Position numbers and translations under genes: made by a program. Below are positions 42,010-51,532 of a stretch of DNA of 64,000 nucleotides, one piece after another (position 1 is the first letter of the stretch; the number at the start of each line of letters is the position of its first letter). Source of the stretch: Prauserella_A sp040645195 (GTDB lineage Bacteria; Actinomycetota; Actinomycetes; Mycobacteriales; Pseudonocardiaceae). The stretch spans positions 50,672 through 114,671 of the forward strand of contig NZ_JBEYXW010000022.1 in NCBI RefSeq assembly GCF_040645195.1, in the 5' to 3' direction. The notes under the pieces were generated by a model. That model was not told where the DNA came from, did not search any database, and saw nothing but the letters and a program-made list of their open reading frames with translations.

Positions 42010-43149
42010 TCATAAGACCTCCCTCCGCGTCGCGCGGTCCACGCCGGTCCAGGCGAGCGCGACCGCGCCGTCGAGCAGGGCTCGCTGGGCGGTGCCGCCG
42101 ACGCAGAACGCGGCGAACTCGCGTTGGTGGTTGGTGGCGGGCAGCGACCCGATGCCGATGTAGGGGTGGATCGCGGGCACGACCTGGGACACGTTGCCCA
42201 TGTCGGTCGATGCGCGGTTCATCCGGGCCGCGGTACCGGCCGGGGCGAACTCGCGGCCCAGTTCCAGCGCGTTGGCCCGGTAGGCCGCCAGCGCCTGCTC
42301 GTCCGCGCGGAACTCGGCGTAGGGCTTGCTCTCCGGTTCCACCGTCAGCTCGCAGCCGGTGGCCAGTGCGCCTGCCTCGAACGCGCGCAGCACGCGGGGT
42401 TCGAGCTCGGCGAGCTCGGCGAGTGTCTCGGCCCGGACGTACCAGCGGCCGGTGGCGTTCTCCGGGATCGCGTTCGGCGCGTCTCCGGCGTGCGTCACCA
42501 CGCCGTGCACGCGGGCGGAAGACGGGAGTTGCTGGCGGAGCAGCCCGATCGCGACCTGTGCGACGGTGAACGCGTCGGCCGCGTTGATCCCGGCTTCGGG
42601 GTAGGCCGCGGCGTGCGCGGACTTGCCCGTGTAGGAGACCTTCGAGTGGCTCACCGCGAACGGGCGCGCCTCGGCGACGTCGACGGGGGCCGGATGGACC
42701 ATCATCGCGAGGTCCACGCCCGTGAACGCACCCCGGTCGAGCATTTCGATCTTGCCGCCGCCGCCCTCCTCGGCCGGAGTGCCGTACACCTCGACGGTGA
42801 TGCCGGCATCGTCGGCGACGGCGGCGAGCCCCAGTGCGGCGCCGACGGAACTGGCGGCGATGAGGTTGTGCCCGCAGGCGTGGCCGAGCCCCGGGAGGGC
42901 GTCGTACTCGGCGCACAGCGCGATCCTCGTGGGCCCGGCACCGAACCGTGCGAGGAAGGCTGTGTCCAGCCCCAGATATCCGGCGGTCACCTCGAACCCG
43001 GCGCGGTCGAGCAGATCGGGCACCGCCGCGGCGGCCCGGTGCTCCTCCCACGCCGTCTCCGGATCGGCGTGCAGCCGTTCGGACAGCTGGATCAGCTCGT
43101 CGGCGTGCTGGTCGACCTGTTGCCGGGCGGCGGTCTTCAGCGCGGACAT
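42010..43149 (-). CDS. M20 family amidohydrolase (N-acyl amino acid hydrolase type)
   Basis: The 379-residue metallohydrolase cuts N-acyl amino acids. Metal ligands are in GHACGHNLIAASS, TPAEEGGGGKIEM and MVHPAP; the dimer domain runs about residues 175-285 with the His in YTGKSAHAAAYPEAG. It resembles AbgB/HipO-type enzymes. Its ATG overlaps the DUF1028 stop (TGATG). With aspartate ammonia-lyase downstream, an N-acyl-aspartate substrate is a reasonable guess. Confidence 0.88.
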   Translation of the reverse strand: MSALKTAARQQVDQHADELIQLSERLHADPETAWEEHRAAAAVPDLLDRAGFEVTAGYLGLDTAFLARFGAGPTRIALCAEYDALPGLGHACGHNLIAASSVGAALGLAAVADDAGITVEVYGTPAEEGGGGKIEMLDRGAFTGVDLAMMVHPAPVDVAEARPFAVSHSKVSYTGKSAHAAAYPEAGINAADAFTVAQVAIGLLRQQLPSSARVHGVVTHAGDAPNAIPENATGRWYVRAETLAELAELEPRVLRAFEAGALATGCELTVEPESKPYAEFRADEQALAAYRANALELGREFAPAGTAARMNRASTDMGNVSQVVPAIHPYIGIGSLPATNHQREFAAFCVGGTAQRALLDGAVALAWTGVDRATRREVL

Positions 43150-43814
43150 CAGAGATCGCCTGGCACGCCGTACGACGGTGCCGACGCGGGGTTGAGGCCG
43201 CGTCGGACATAGTCGTCGCGTTGGGGTAGCCAGATGTCGAGCACCTCGCCGAGACGTTCGACCGGGTCCTCTGCCCAGTCCACGCGCAGGTCGGTGACCC
43301 GCCAGTCCACGTCGGCCACGACGACCAGCCCGGCCGAGTGCACTGGGCCCGCCTCGCCGCCGGCGGCGACCGCGGCCTCCAGCGCGGCGAGTAGCCGTTG
43401 CTCCAGTTCGCCGGTCGCCGAGACGAACGCGTCGAGCAGTACCTCGGGAATGTGCTCGCCGCAGAGCATGTTGCCCGCCGCCACCAGTCCGTCGGCGCTC
43501 GCCGTCGCGTGCTTGCCCAGCGTCTCGGCGCCGCTGTAGGCGAAACCGGGGCCACTGCGCCCGAGCACGGTCAGCTGCCGGTACGCGATGTGCTCGGCGG
43601 CGCCGGCCACCTCGGCGAGCGCGCGTTCCGCGTCGCCGTGCTGGGCGAGCCCGTCGAGCAGCCGGGCGCCGAGGCGGGGATCGGTGACGTTCTGTGAAGT
43701 AGCCGCCCCGATGCCAGGGCGCAGGTGCGCGACCCTGGCCGCGACGGCGGGACTGGACGAGCTGGCGACGATGCCGAACCGGTCGCCATCACGCGCCACG
43801 AGCGACAAGGTCAC
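43149..43814 (-). CDS. DUF1028 family protein (Ntn-hydrolase-like)
   Basis: This 221-residue protein starts MTLSLVARDGDRFGIVASSS (GTG start, overlapping the RidA stop as GTGA). It has the family pattern SPAVAARVAHLRPGIGAATS near residues 20-40 and an aspartate-rich end. Members often sit with M20 hydrolases and RidA proteins in catabolic operons; the reaction is not established, though an Ntn-type amide hydrolase has been suggested from the fold. Confidence 0.85.
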   Translation of the reverse strand: MTLSLVARDGDRFGIVASSSSPAVAARVAHLRPGIGAATSQNVTDPRLGARLLDGLAQHGDAERALAEVAGAAEHIAYRQLTVLGRSGPGFAYSGAETLGKHATASADGLVAAGNMLCGEHIPEVLLDAFVSATGELEQRLLAALEAAVAAGGEAGPVHSAGLVVVADVDWRVTDLRVDWAEDPVERLGEVLDIWLPQRDDYVRRGLNPASAPSYGVPGDL

Positions 43815-44233
43815 CGTTCCTCCTCAGGGATCACCGCGATGGCGTCGATCTCGCACAACCACTCCGGACGGGCCAGCGCGGAGACCACCACCCCGGTCGA
43901 GATCGGGTGCACGCCCTTGGTCCACCGGCCGACGACTCGGTACACCGCTTCGCGATACCGCGGGTCGATCAGATAGATGGTGAGTTTGACCAGGTGCTCC
44001 ATCCGGCTGCCTGCCTCTTCGAGGAGCATCTTGATGTTCGCCATGGCCTGCTCGGCCTGCGCGCCGGCGTCGCCGATCCCGACGGACTCGCTGGTGTCGA
44101 GGTCCTGCCCGATCTGGCCGCGCACGTAGACGGTGCCGTTCGCGACGACGGCCTGGCACAGGTCGTTGTCGAGGTTCTGTTCCGGGTAGGTGTCGGCGGT
44201 GTTGAACGGCCGGATCCGCTTGTGCGCGGTCAT
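43811..44233 (-). CDS. RidA family protein (enamine/imine deaminase type)
   Basis: The 140-residue protein begins MTAHKRIRPFNTADTYPEQN. RidA features are the strand VYVRGQIGQD, the helix AQAEQAMANIKMLLEEAGS, and ARPEWLCEIDAIAVIP with Glu near the end. The usual catalytic Arg lies in the family's P-x-R-x motif; here the equivalent is less clear (SALARPEW). It is the first gene of the operon, divergent from the flavin monooxygenase, and probably clears reactive imines or deaminates an intermediate. Confidence 0.88.
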   Translation of the reverse strand: MTAHKRIRPFNTADTYPEQNLDNDLCQAVVANGTVYVRGQIGQDLDTSESVGIGDAGAQAEQAMANIKMLLEEAGSRMEHLVKLTIYLIDPRYREAVYRVVGRWTKGVHPISTGVVVSALARPEWLCEIDAIAVIPEEER

Positions 44234-44320
44234 CGGGCTGTGCCTCCCATCATCGGTCCCTTCGCGTCGTGACCGCGGGTGAAGCGGACACCGGACCAGC
44301 GTGACGCCCGGCCCAGGTTC

Positions 44321-44427
44321 TGTCCAACAGATGTTTCGGTGGCAATGAATCGAAATTTTGGATGCAATGGCGGGGGAACCTTGGATCAACAAATCAGAAC
44401 TAAAGCTGCAACAACATCTGTTGGACA
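44321..44427. promoter_or_regulatory. 15-bp inverted operator pair between RidA operon and monooxygenase
   Basis: TGTCCAACAGATGTT at 44321-44335 is the exact reverse complement of AACATCTGTTGGACA at 44413-44427. Each half is itself near-palindromic (CCAACA-GA-TGTT). The pair lies in the 286-base divergent gap, as expected for a regulator that loops or acts on both promoters. Confidence 0.65.
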
Positions 44428-44519
44428 CGGAGTTCGCCGCCAGCGACGATTCGATGAGGCGCACAGAGGTGTGGAGACAAACCGACCCGGTTTGCCCGTT
44501 GTTCGTAGTGGAGGTCTGG

Positions 44520-45761
44520 ATGTCGAGCCGAGAGGTTGAGGTCCTCGTTGTAGGCGGGGGCCAGGCCGGCCTGGCGATGAGTGAACATCTGAGCGACTGC
44601 GGCGTGCCGCACCTCGTCGTGGAACGGCACCGGATCGCTGAGCGCTGGCGTTCGGAGCGGTGGGACTCGCTGGTCGCGAACGGGCCTGCGTGGCACGACC
44701 GCTTTCCCGGTCTGGAGTTCGTCGATCTCGACCCGGACGCCTTCGCGTCGAAGGAAAAGATCGCGGACTACTTCGAGGCCTACGCGGACAAGATCTCCGC
44801 ACCGGTTCAGACCGGTGTCGAGGTGACGTCCGTGCGGAGGCACGCCGGCCGGCCCGGTTTTCGCGTGGAGACCTCGGACGGAACCATCGACGCCCGCTTC
44901 GTCGTCGCCGCGACCGGGCCGTTCCAGCGGCCCGTGATCCCGCCGATCATCCCCGACGACGCAGGGCCCCTGCAGATCCACTCCAGCTCCTACCGGAACC
45001 CTGAGCAACTACCCGAAGGCGCTGTACTGGTGATCGGAGCCGGATCGTCCGGGGTGCAGATCGCCGAAGAGCTCCACCGGTCGGGGCGGCGCGTCTACCT
45101 CTCCGTCGGCCCCCACGACCGGCCTCCGCGCCGGTATCGCGGGCGCGACTTCTGCTGGTGGCTTGGAGTTCTCGGCAAGTGGGACGCCGAGACACCGCCG
45201 CGGGGAGCCGAGCACGTCACCATCGCGGTCAGCGGCGCACGCGGCGGTCACACTGTGGATTTCCGTGCCCTCGCCGCGCTCGGCATCAATCTCGTCGGCC
45301 TGACCGCCTCCTACGACAACGGGACCATCCGCTTCGCGCCGGACCTCGGCAGCAACATCGCGGGCGGCGACGCGAACTACCTGTCGCTACTCGACGAAGC
45401 CGACGCCTACGTCGCGCGCAACGGCCTGGAACTGCCCGAGGAACCGAGTGCCCGCACGCTCGGGACAGACCCGGACTGTGTGACCGACCCCCTCCTGGAA
45501 CTCGACCTGGCTGCCGTCGGAGTCGGCTCTATTGTGTGGGCGACCGGATTTGCCGTCGACTACAGCTGGCTGCAGGTCGACGCGCTCGACGAGAACGGCA
45601 AGCCACGGCACCGGCGAGGTGTGTCCTCCGAGCCTGGCGTCTACTTCCTGGGGCTGCCGTGGCTGGCGCGGCGCGGGTCGAGCTTCATCTGGGGTGTCTG
45701 GCACGACGCCAAGTTCGTGGCCGACCACATCGCGACCCAGCGCGGCTACCTCGAGCATTAG
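44520..45761 (+). CDS. FAD-dependent flavin monooxygenase
   Basis: The 413-residue enzyme has the FAD motif VLVVGGGQAGLAMSEHLSDCG at the start, split here as GGGQAGLAMSEHL, and the NADPH motif LVIGAGSSGVQIAEELHRSG near residue 170. FVVAATGPFQRP and SIVWATGF are the ATG motifs of the class. It resembles YUC/CzcO-type enzymes that oxidise heteroatoms or decarboxylate. ATG 44520 has GTGGAGG upstream. It is divergent from the RidA operon and shares its operator pair. Confidence 0.88.
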   Translation: MSSREVEVLVVGGGQAGLAMSEHLSDCGVPHLVVERHRIAERWRSERWDSLVANGPAWHDRFPGLEFVDLDPDAFASKEKIADYFEAYADKISAPVQTGVEVTSVRRHAGRPGFRVETSDGTIDARFVVAATGPFQRPVIPPIIPDDAGPLQIHSSSYRNPEQLPEGAVLVIGAGSSGVQIAEELHRSGRRVYLSVGPHDRPPRRYRGRDFCWWLGVLGKWDAETPPRGAEHVTIAVSGARGGHTVDFRALAALGINLVGLTASYDNGTIRFAPDLGSNIAGGDANYLSLLDEADAYVARNGLELPEEPSARTLGTDPDCVTDPLLELDLAAVGVGSIVWATGFAVDYSWLQVDALDENGKPRHRRGVSSEPGVYFLGLPWLARRGSSFIWGVWHDAKFVADHIATQRGYLEH

Positions 45762-45829
45762 GTGATCGACCTCGGTGGCCGGCTGTGAGGCGCATGTAGA
45801 CAGTCGTGCCTTTGGGTAGTCAGCCCGAT

Positions 45830-46744
45830 TCAGCGGTGTGGGTGCGCGTAGAGGCTCCGGCACAGCTCTACGAACTCCTGCGCGCGCCGGGTCAGGCGAA
45901 CGCCGCGGATCCACGCCACCACGATCTCGAGCGCTCCGACGTCGTCGGTCAGGGAGAGTGCCACGGCTCGTGCCCCGGCGTAGGTCGCCTCGACGGGCGG
46001 GCGCTGGTTGAGCAGGGCGAAGCCGTGACCGTGTGCGACGAGCGCACGGACAGTCTCGTAGCCGGTCGTGCGATGCCGGATCTCGGGCTCGATGCCGGCG
46101 TCGCGCAGCACCGACTGCAGGTATTCGCGGCTGTGCGGCAGGTCGAGCAGCACCATGGGTTCGCCGGCCAGGTCGGTGAGCGCCACCTTCTTCTTCCGCG
46201 CGAGCCGATGATCGGGCGAGACCAGGGCATAGGGCGGCGCGGTGTCCACGACGAGGCGGTCGATGTCGTCGTCGAGGTCGTAGCCGTAGAGCAGTGCGAC
46301 CTCGCACTCGCCGTTGCGCAGGGCGGCCTTGAGCGCTGAGTGTTCGCCCTCCCGCATCGAGACCCGCACCTGCGGGTGCCGGTTCTCGAACTCGGCCAGC
46401 AGGCCGGGCAGCCGGAACGGGGCGAGGGTGGTGAAGCAGCCGATGGTCAGCGGCCCCACCAGTTCGGTGCCGGCCTGCCGGGCGGCTTCGACGAGTTCGG
46501 CGCCGTGCGCGAGGAAGTCGAGAACGCGTTGGTGGAACGCCTGCCCAGCGGTGGTGAGGCTCAGTCCTCGAGCGTGGTGGCGCAGTAGGAGCTGCACTCC
46601 CAGGTCCCGTTCGAGTTGCGCGATCGCGGTGGAGACGGCCGACTGCGACACCATCAACTCGCGCGAGGCCGCGGTCATGCTCAGGTGCCTGGCCGCGGCT
46701 TCGAAGTACCTGAGCTGGACGAGGGTGAAGGATGGTTCGCTCAC
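45830..46744 (-). CDS. LysR family transcriptional regulator
   Basis: The 304-residue protein starts at GTG 46744 (VSEPSFTLVQLRYFEAAARH). The N-terminal helix-turn-helix is at 8-65 (MTAASRELMVSQSAVSTAIAQLE in part), and the two-lobed effector domain is at 90-300. It is divergent from the aldo/keto reductase gene, its most likely target, and could also act on the monooxygenase region. Confidence 0.92.
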   Translation of the reverse strand: MSEPSFTLVQLRYFEAAARHLSMTAASRELMVSQSAVSTAIAQLERDLGVQLLLRHHARGLSLTTAGQAFHQRVLDFLAHGAELVEAARQAGTELVGPLTIGCFTTLAPFRLPGLLAEFENRHPQVRVSMREGEHSALKAALRNGECEVALLYGYDLDDDIDRLVVDTAPPYALVSPDHRLARKKKVALTDLAGEPMVLLDLPHSREYLQSVLRDAGIEPEIRHRTTGYETVRALVAHGHGFALLNQRPPVEATYAGARAVALSLTDDVGALEIVVAWIRGVRLTRRAQEFVELCRSLYAHPHR

Positions 46745-46921
46745 CGCGTCATCCTGCCGGTGCCGTGGTGGTCCTGCCACAACCGGCCAGCGGTCGCGAT
46801 GTTCGCTACCGCCCGATAGCCCACCGGGTGCAGGTGGATCCGGACAAGGTCGGTTCCGAGCAAGGCCCGCATGTGGGCGACCATGGGGTGAGTACAGCAC
46901 CACCCAGGATACGGAGAGCGC

Positions 46922-47803
46922 ATGAGTGCGATCGACTTGCCCGGCGGCACCTTCCAGGTAGCCGACCTCGAGTTCACGCGTGTCGGTTACGGCGCGATGC
47001 AGTTGGCGGGAAAGGGGGTCTTCGGTCCACCCGCCGATCGGGACGAGGCCATCGCGGTGCTGCGCGAAGCGGTCGACACCGGTATCCGGCACATCGACAC
47101 GGCGGACTTCTACGGTCCGCACGTCACCAACCAGCTGATCCGCGAGGCGCTCGCGCCCTACCCGGACGACCTCGTGATCGTCACCAAGGTCGGCGCGGTG
47201 CGCGACGACCAGGGTAGCTGGATCCACGCCCGCGAGCCCGAGCACCTGCGTGCCCAGGTGCACGAGAACCTGGTCAACCTCGGCGTCGACGCGCTCGATG
47301 TCGTGAACCTGCGCTGGGGTGGGGGTCCCGACGGCCACTCGCCGGTACCCGGCTCTCTCGCCGAGTCGTTCGGTGCTCTCGCCGAGCTGCGGCAGGAGGG
47401 GCTGATCCGGCATCTCGGCGTCAGCACCGTCGATGCCGAGCAGGTGGCCGAGGCCCGGTCGATCGCGCCGATCGTGACGGTGCAGAACTGGTACAACGTG
47501 GCCAAACGCCGCGACGACGCCCTGGTCGCCGCGCTGAACGAGCAGGGCATCTCCTACGCCGCGTTCTGGCCGCTCGGCGGGTTCAGCCCGCTGCAGTCCG
47601 CCGAGCTGGACGAGGTCGCCGCCCGGCTGGAGACGACGCCGATGGCCGTGGCGCTGGCCTGGTTGCTGCAGCGCTCTCCGAACGTACTGCTGATCCCCGG
47701 CACCTCGTCCGTTCAGCACCTGCGGGACAACATCGCCGCCGCCGGACTCGTCCTCCCCGATGACGAGCTCGCCGTCCTGGACGGGGTCGCCGACGACGCA
47801 TGA
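46922..47803 (+). CDS. Aldo/keto reductase, PdxI/YdbC-like
   Basis: The 293-residue TIM-barrel enzyme reduces carbonyls with NADPH. Asp and Tyr are in HIDTADFYGPHV, Lys in VIVTKVGA. The usual catalytic His is replaced: the segment reads LDVVNLRWGG, with Asn, as in PdxI-type pyridoxal reductases. The cofactor end is IPGTSSVQHLRDNIAA. It lies divergent from a LysR gene. Confidence 0.88.
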   Translation: MSAIDLPGGTFQVADLEFTRVGYGAMQLAGKGVFGPPADRDEAIAVLREAVDTGIRHIDTADFYGPHVTNQLIREALAPYPDDLVIVTKVGAVRDDQGSWIHAREPEHLRAQVHENLVNLGVDALDVVNLRWGGGPDGHSPVPGSLAESFGALAELRQEGLIRHLGVSTVDAEQVAEARSIAPIVTVQNWYNVAKRRDDALVAALNEQGISYAAFWPLGGFSPLQSAELDEVAARLETTPMAVALAWLLQRSPNVLLIPGTSSVQHLRDNIAAAGLVLPDDELAVLDGVADDA

Positions 47804-47844
47804 AGCGATCATGAACGGTCCCCGCTCCGCCAGGAATTCGCTCG

Positions 47845-49941
47845 TCAGGAAAGGAACTTGTCGAGGGTGATCGGCAGGTCGCGGACGCGGATGCCGGTGG
47901 CGTGATAGGCGGCATTGGCGATCGCGGCGGCGGTCCCGACGATCCCGAGCTCGCCGATGCCCTTGGACCCCATCGGGTTGACATAGGGGTCGTCCTCGTC
48001 GACCCAGTCCACCTCGATCGCGGGTACGTCGGCGTTCGTGCTGATGTGATACTCCGCGAAGTCCTGGTTGACCACGTGGCCGAACCGCGGGTCGCGGAAC
48101 GCGTCCTCGTGCAACGCCATGGACAGCCCCCAGGTCATCCCACCGATCAACTGCGAGCGCGCCGTTGCCGGATTGATGATCCGGCCGGCGGCGAAGATCC
48201 CGAGCAGCCGGGGCACCCGGATCTCACCGGTGACCTCGTGAACACGCACGTCGGCGAACTGGGCACCGAAGCTGTGCATCGAGTAGTGCTGGGTGTAGGG
48301 GTTGCCCGGGTCTTCGGCGGTGACCTCCAGACCGCCCTCCGGCAGCACACCGTCGTGCTCGGACATCAGCCGCTCCCGGAGCGCCACGGCGGCCGCCACG
48401 ATGGCGGAGCCCCAAGACGTGATGCCCGAGCTGCCACCTTCGACTGATGCCTGCGGCAGCGCGGTGTCCCCCATGCGCAGGTCGACCTCATCGAAGGGGA
48501 CTTTCAGGGCGTCGGCGGCGATCTGACGCAGCGCGGTCCAGGTACCGGTGCCGATGTCCACGGCGGCGATCCGCACCACGTGCCTACCACCCGGCGTGAC
48601 CTGGATCGTCGCCGAGGAGCCGGGAAGCCGGACCACCGGAAACGTCGAGGCGGCGACTCCGCTGCCGACCAGCCAGCCGCCCTCGCGCCGAGCCCGCGGG
48701 TCGGGGGCGCGGTCCTGCCAGCCGAACCGGTGGGCGCCTTCGCGCAAGCAGGCCACCAGGTTGCGGCTGGAGTACGGCAAGCCTGTCTCAGGGTCGAGGT
48801 CCGGTTCGTTGCGGATGCGGAACTCGACGGGGTCGATGCCACAGGCCGACGCCATCTCATCCATCGCCGATTCAAGGGCGAACATGCCGGGCGTCTCGCC
48901 CGGCGCCCGCATGAACGTCGGCGGTTGCACATCCAGGGGCACCAGCCGGTGTGCGGTGTGCCGGTTGGGGCAGGCGTACATCGTTCGCGTGCACACGGCG
49001 GTCTGCTCGGCGAACTCCTTGATCTTCGCCGTCTCCTCGATCACGTCGTGGCTGATGGCCGTCAGCCTCCCCTGTGGGTTTGCTCCGAGCCGGATGTGCT
49101 GCACCGTGGGCGTGCGGAAGCCGACCAGTGCGAACATCTGCTGCCGGGTGAGGGCCAGCTTCACCGGCCGGGGCGTCACCAGCTTGGCGGCCATGGCAGC
49201 CAGCACCACGTTGGAGTGCGGTCCCTTCGAACCGAACCCGCCGCCGGTGTGCGGGCAGATCACCCGCACCTGCTGCGGGTCGAGCCCGAACAGTGCTGCC
49301 AGCGTCTGCTGAACCCAGTTGACCCCCTGGGTCGCTTCATACAGCATGAGCTCGTCGTCGGTCCAGATGGCGATGGTGGCGTGCGGCTCCAGCGGGTTAT
49401 TGATCTCGCGCGGTGTCGTGTACGTCGCGTCGAGCGTGACGTGCGCCGAGGCCAGCGCGGTCTGGGTATCTCCCTGGTCGGTGTCGGTATCGAACCACGG
49501 GTTGACGTGATCGGGGGCGTAAAGGTGCGGATGGTCGGGGCGGAACTCGGTGTCGTGCGCGCCTTCCGTGCAGTCCAGCCGCACCAGTGCCGCTGCATGG
49601 CGGGCCGCTTCCGGGCTGTCCGCGACGACGCCGCCGACGAACTGGCCCCGGAAAGCGATCTCGTCGGACTGCAGGATCGCCAGCTCGGCGTCCTCAGTGG
49701 ACACCAGCCTCGGCGCGTTCTGGTGCGTGAACACGGTCAGCACGCCTGGCTGGGCGAGCGCCTCCGTGGCGTCCACGGCGGCGAGACGACCGGCGGTGAT
49801 GGGCGCCTGCAGCGGGTAGAGGTAAGTGGGCCGGTCGACCGGCTGCTCGTAGGCGTAGCGGGCCTGGCCCTTGACCTTGTCCGGGCCTTCGACTCGGGGG
49901 ATCGACACGCCGACGGTAGGGGTAGGGGTGATCGTGGTCAA
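47845..49941 (-). CDS. Molybdenum hydroxylase, molybdopterin-binding subunit (PaoC type)
   Basis: This 698-residue subunit oxidises aldehydes or N-heterocycles at the molybdenum site. Family segments are GGGFGSKG near 250, FMRAPGETPGMFALESAMDE near 335, VDIGTGTWTALRQIAADAL near 465 and the active Glu in GSKGIGELGIVG near 665. The start overlaps the FAD-subunit stop (ATGA). It belongs with the two genes upstream in a PaoABC-like three-subunit enzyme. Maturation factors are not in the window. Confidence 0.93.
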   Translation of the reverse strand: MTTITPTPTVGVSIPRVEGPDKVKGQARYAYEQPVDRPTYLYPLQAPITAGRLAAVDATEALAQPGVLTVFTHQNAPRLVSTEDAELAILQSDEIAFRGQFVGGVVADSPEAARHAAALVRLDCTEGAHDTEFRPDHPHLYAPDHVNPWFDTDTDQGDTQTALASAHVTLDATYTTPREINNPLEPHATIAIWTDDELMLYEATQGVNWVQQTLAALFGLDPQQVRVICPHTGGGFGSKGPHSNVVLAAMAAKLVTPRPVKLALTRQQMFALVGFRTPTVQHIRLGANPQGRLTAISHDVIEETAKIKEFAEQTAVCTRTMYACPNRHTAHRLVPLDVQPPTFMRAPGETPGMFALESAMDEMASACGIDPVEFRIRNEPDLDPETGLPYSSRNLVACLREGAHRFGWQDRAPDPRARREGGWLVGSGVAASTFPVVRLPGSSATIQVTPGGRHVVRIAAVDIGTGTWTALRQIAADALKVPFDEVDLRMGDTALPQASVEGGSSGITSWGSAIVAAAVALRERLMSEHDGVLPEGGLEVTAEDPGNPYTQHYSMHSFGAQFADVRVHEVTGEIRVPRLLGIFAAGRIINPATARSQLIGGMTWGLSMALHEDAFRDPRFGHVVNQDFAEYHISTNADVPAIEVDWVDEDDPYVNPMGSKGIGELGIVGTAAAIANAAYHATGIRVRDLPITLDKFLS

Positions 49942-50945
49942 CGTAGCTCCTCGCCCAACTGATGAAACTCGGCCAGGTCACCCAGCGAGTGCACGATGAC
50001 GTTGCGCGCGAGCGGAACCTTGAACGCGTTTCCCGGCAGCGGCCGGGCGGCCGCGAGTTCGGCATCGGCGGCCGCCTGGAAGCTCTCCGTGCTCACGCGT
50101 GCCCCGCGCAGAGCCTCTTCCGCGATCCACGCTCGCCACGGCTTGTGCGCGACACCGCCGAGCGCGAGCCGCACATCGGCCACGACGCCGTCGGTGACCT
50201 CCAGCGCGGCGGCCACCGAGACCAGGGCGAACGCGTAGGAAGCCCGGTCACGCACCTTGCGGTAGGTCGAGCGGGTCATCATCGCCAGTGGCGGAACATC
50301 CACCGCAGTGATCAGCTCACCGTGTTCGATCACCGTGTCACGTTCCGGCTCGGCACCGGGCAGCCGGTGGAACTCGGTCAGCGGAATCACCCGCTCACCG
50401 AGTGGACCCTGCAGGTGCACCACGGCGTCGAGCGCGGCCAAGGCGACTGCCATGTCCGACGGATTTGTTGCCACACAAGCAGGAGAGCTACCCAGAATCG
50501 CCAGTTCCCTGTGGTAGCCGTCCAACGCCGAACAACCAGACCCGGGATCGCGCTTGTTGCAGGGTGTCGTGGTGTCCTGGAAGTACACGCATCGGGTCCT
50601 CTGCAACAGGTTTCCACCGGTGGTGGCCAGATTGCGCACCTGTCCCGACGCGCCCGCGAGCACCGCCTGCGACAGCATCGGGTATCGCCGCCGGACCGTC
50701 CGGTCTGCGGCCAGCTCACTGTTCGTCACGGCGGCACCGATCCGCAGCCCGCCGTCCGGCAGCTCCTCGATGCGGTCCGAGGTCGCCCGCCGCACGTCGA
50801 CCAGCGCCTCCGGGGTGGCCACCTCCAGCTTCATCAGGTCCACCAGATTCGTGCCTCCAGCCAGAAATGCCCCGTGCGGTTGCTCGGCCAGCAGTGCGAC
50901 CGCCGAAGGCACGTCGGTCGCACGCTCGTAGCGGAAGGGCTTCAT
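49938..50945 (-). CDS. Molybdenum hydroxylase, FAD subunit (PaoB type)
   Basis: The 335-residue subunit begins MKPFRYERATDVPSAVALLA and has the FAD motif FLAGGTNLVDLMK and TTGGNLLQRTRC. A cysteine set in RCVYFQDTTTPCNKRDPGSG followed by C matches the extra [4Fe-4S] cluster of PaoB. It moves electrons from the iron-sulfur subunit to its acceptor. Overlaps both neighbours by four bases. Confidence 0.93.
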   Translation of the reverse strand: MKPFRYERATDVPSAVALLAEQPHGAFLAGGTNLVDLMKLEVATPEALVDVRRATSDRIEELPDGGLRIGAAVTNSELAADRTVRRRYPMLSQAVLAGASGQVRNLATTGGNLLQRTRCVYFQDTTTPCNKRDPGSGCSALDGYHRELAILGSSPACVATNPSDMAVALAALDAVVHLQGPLGERVIPLTEFHRLPGAEPERDTVIEHGELITAVDVPPLAMMTRSTYRKVRDRASYAFALVSVAAALEVTDGVVADVRLALGGVAHKPWRAWIAEEALRGARVSTESFQAAADAELAAARPLPGNAFKVPLARNVIVHSLGDLAEFHQLGEELR

Positions 50946-51448
50946 GGCCGTGCCACCTCCGCGATCGCCGGCACGATGTTCGCGTAAGCGCCGCAGCGGC
51001 ACAGGTTTCCGGCCATTCGCTCGCGAATCTCCTCGTCATCGAGCACCACTTCCGCGGCGTCCTGGTCCTTACCCGCCGCGCTCGGCCACCCCTCGGCGGC
51101 CTCCCGGATCATCCCCACCGCCGACACGATCTGTCCCGGCGTGCAGTAGCCGCACTGGAAGGCATCGTGCTCGATGAACGCACGTTGCAACGGATGCGGC
51201 TCACCGTCACCCAGCCCGTCCGCCGTGACGATCTCCGAACCTTGATACGCCACCGCCAGTGCCAAGCAGCTCAACGCCCGGCGGCCATCCAGCAGGATGG
51301 TGCAGGCACCGCATTGCCCGTGGTCACAGCCTTTCTTCGGGCTCGTGATCCGCAGCCGCTCGCGGAGGGCGTCCAGCAGAGTCGTACGCGTGTCCACCAC
51401 CAATCGGTGTCGTGTCCCATCCACCCAGAGCGTGATCTCGGCTTCCAT
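50942..51448 (-). CDS. Molybdenum hydroxylase, [2Fe-2S] subunit (PaoA type)
   Basis: The 168-residue subunit binds two clusters: plant-type GCDHGQCGACTILLDG with a distal Cys (LSCLALA), and alpha-helical QCGYCTPGQI with NLCRCGAY. ATG 51448 (MEAEITLWVDG) is chosen because the family starts there. No Tat signal is seen, so a cytoplasmic enzyme is likely, unlike E. coli PaoABC. First gene of the operon, divergent from the FMN reductase. Confidence 0.93.
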   Translation of the reverse strand: MEAEITLWVDGTRHRLVVDTRTTLLDALRERLRITSPKKGCDHGQCGACTILLDGRRALSCLALAVAYQGSEIVTADGLGDGEPHPLQRAFIEHDAFQCGYCTPGQIVSAVGMIREAAEGWPSAAGKDQDAAEVVLDDEEIRERMAGNLCRCGAYANIVPAIAEVARP

Positions 51449-51532
51449 CTCCGCTCCCTCCGGTTCGTGCGGTGGGGAGCCGCTACGCACCCATGGTCCG
51501 GCCTGCGGTATCGCGGAAAAGAGTCGAAAGAC

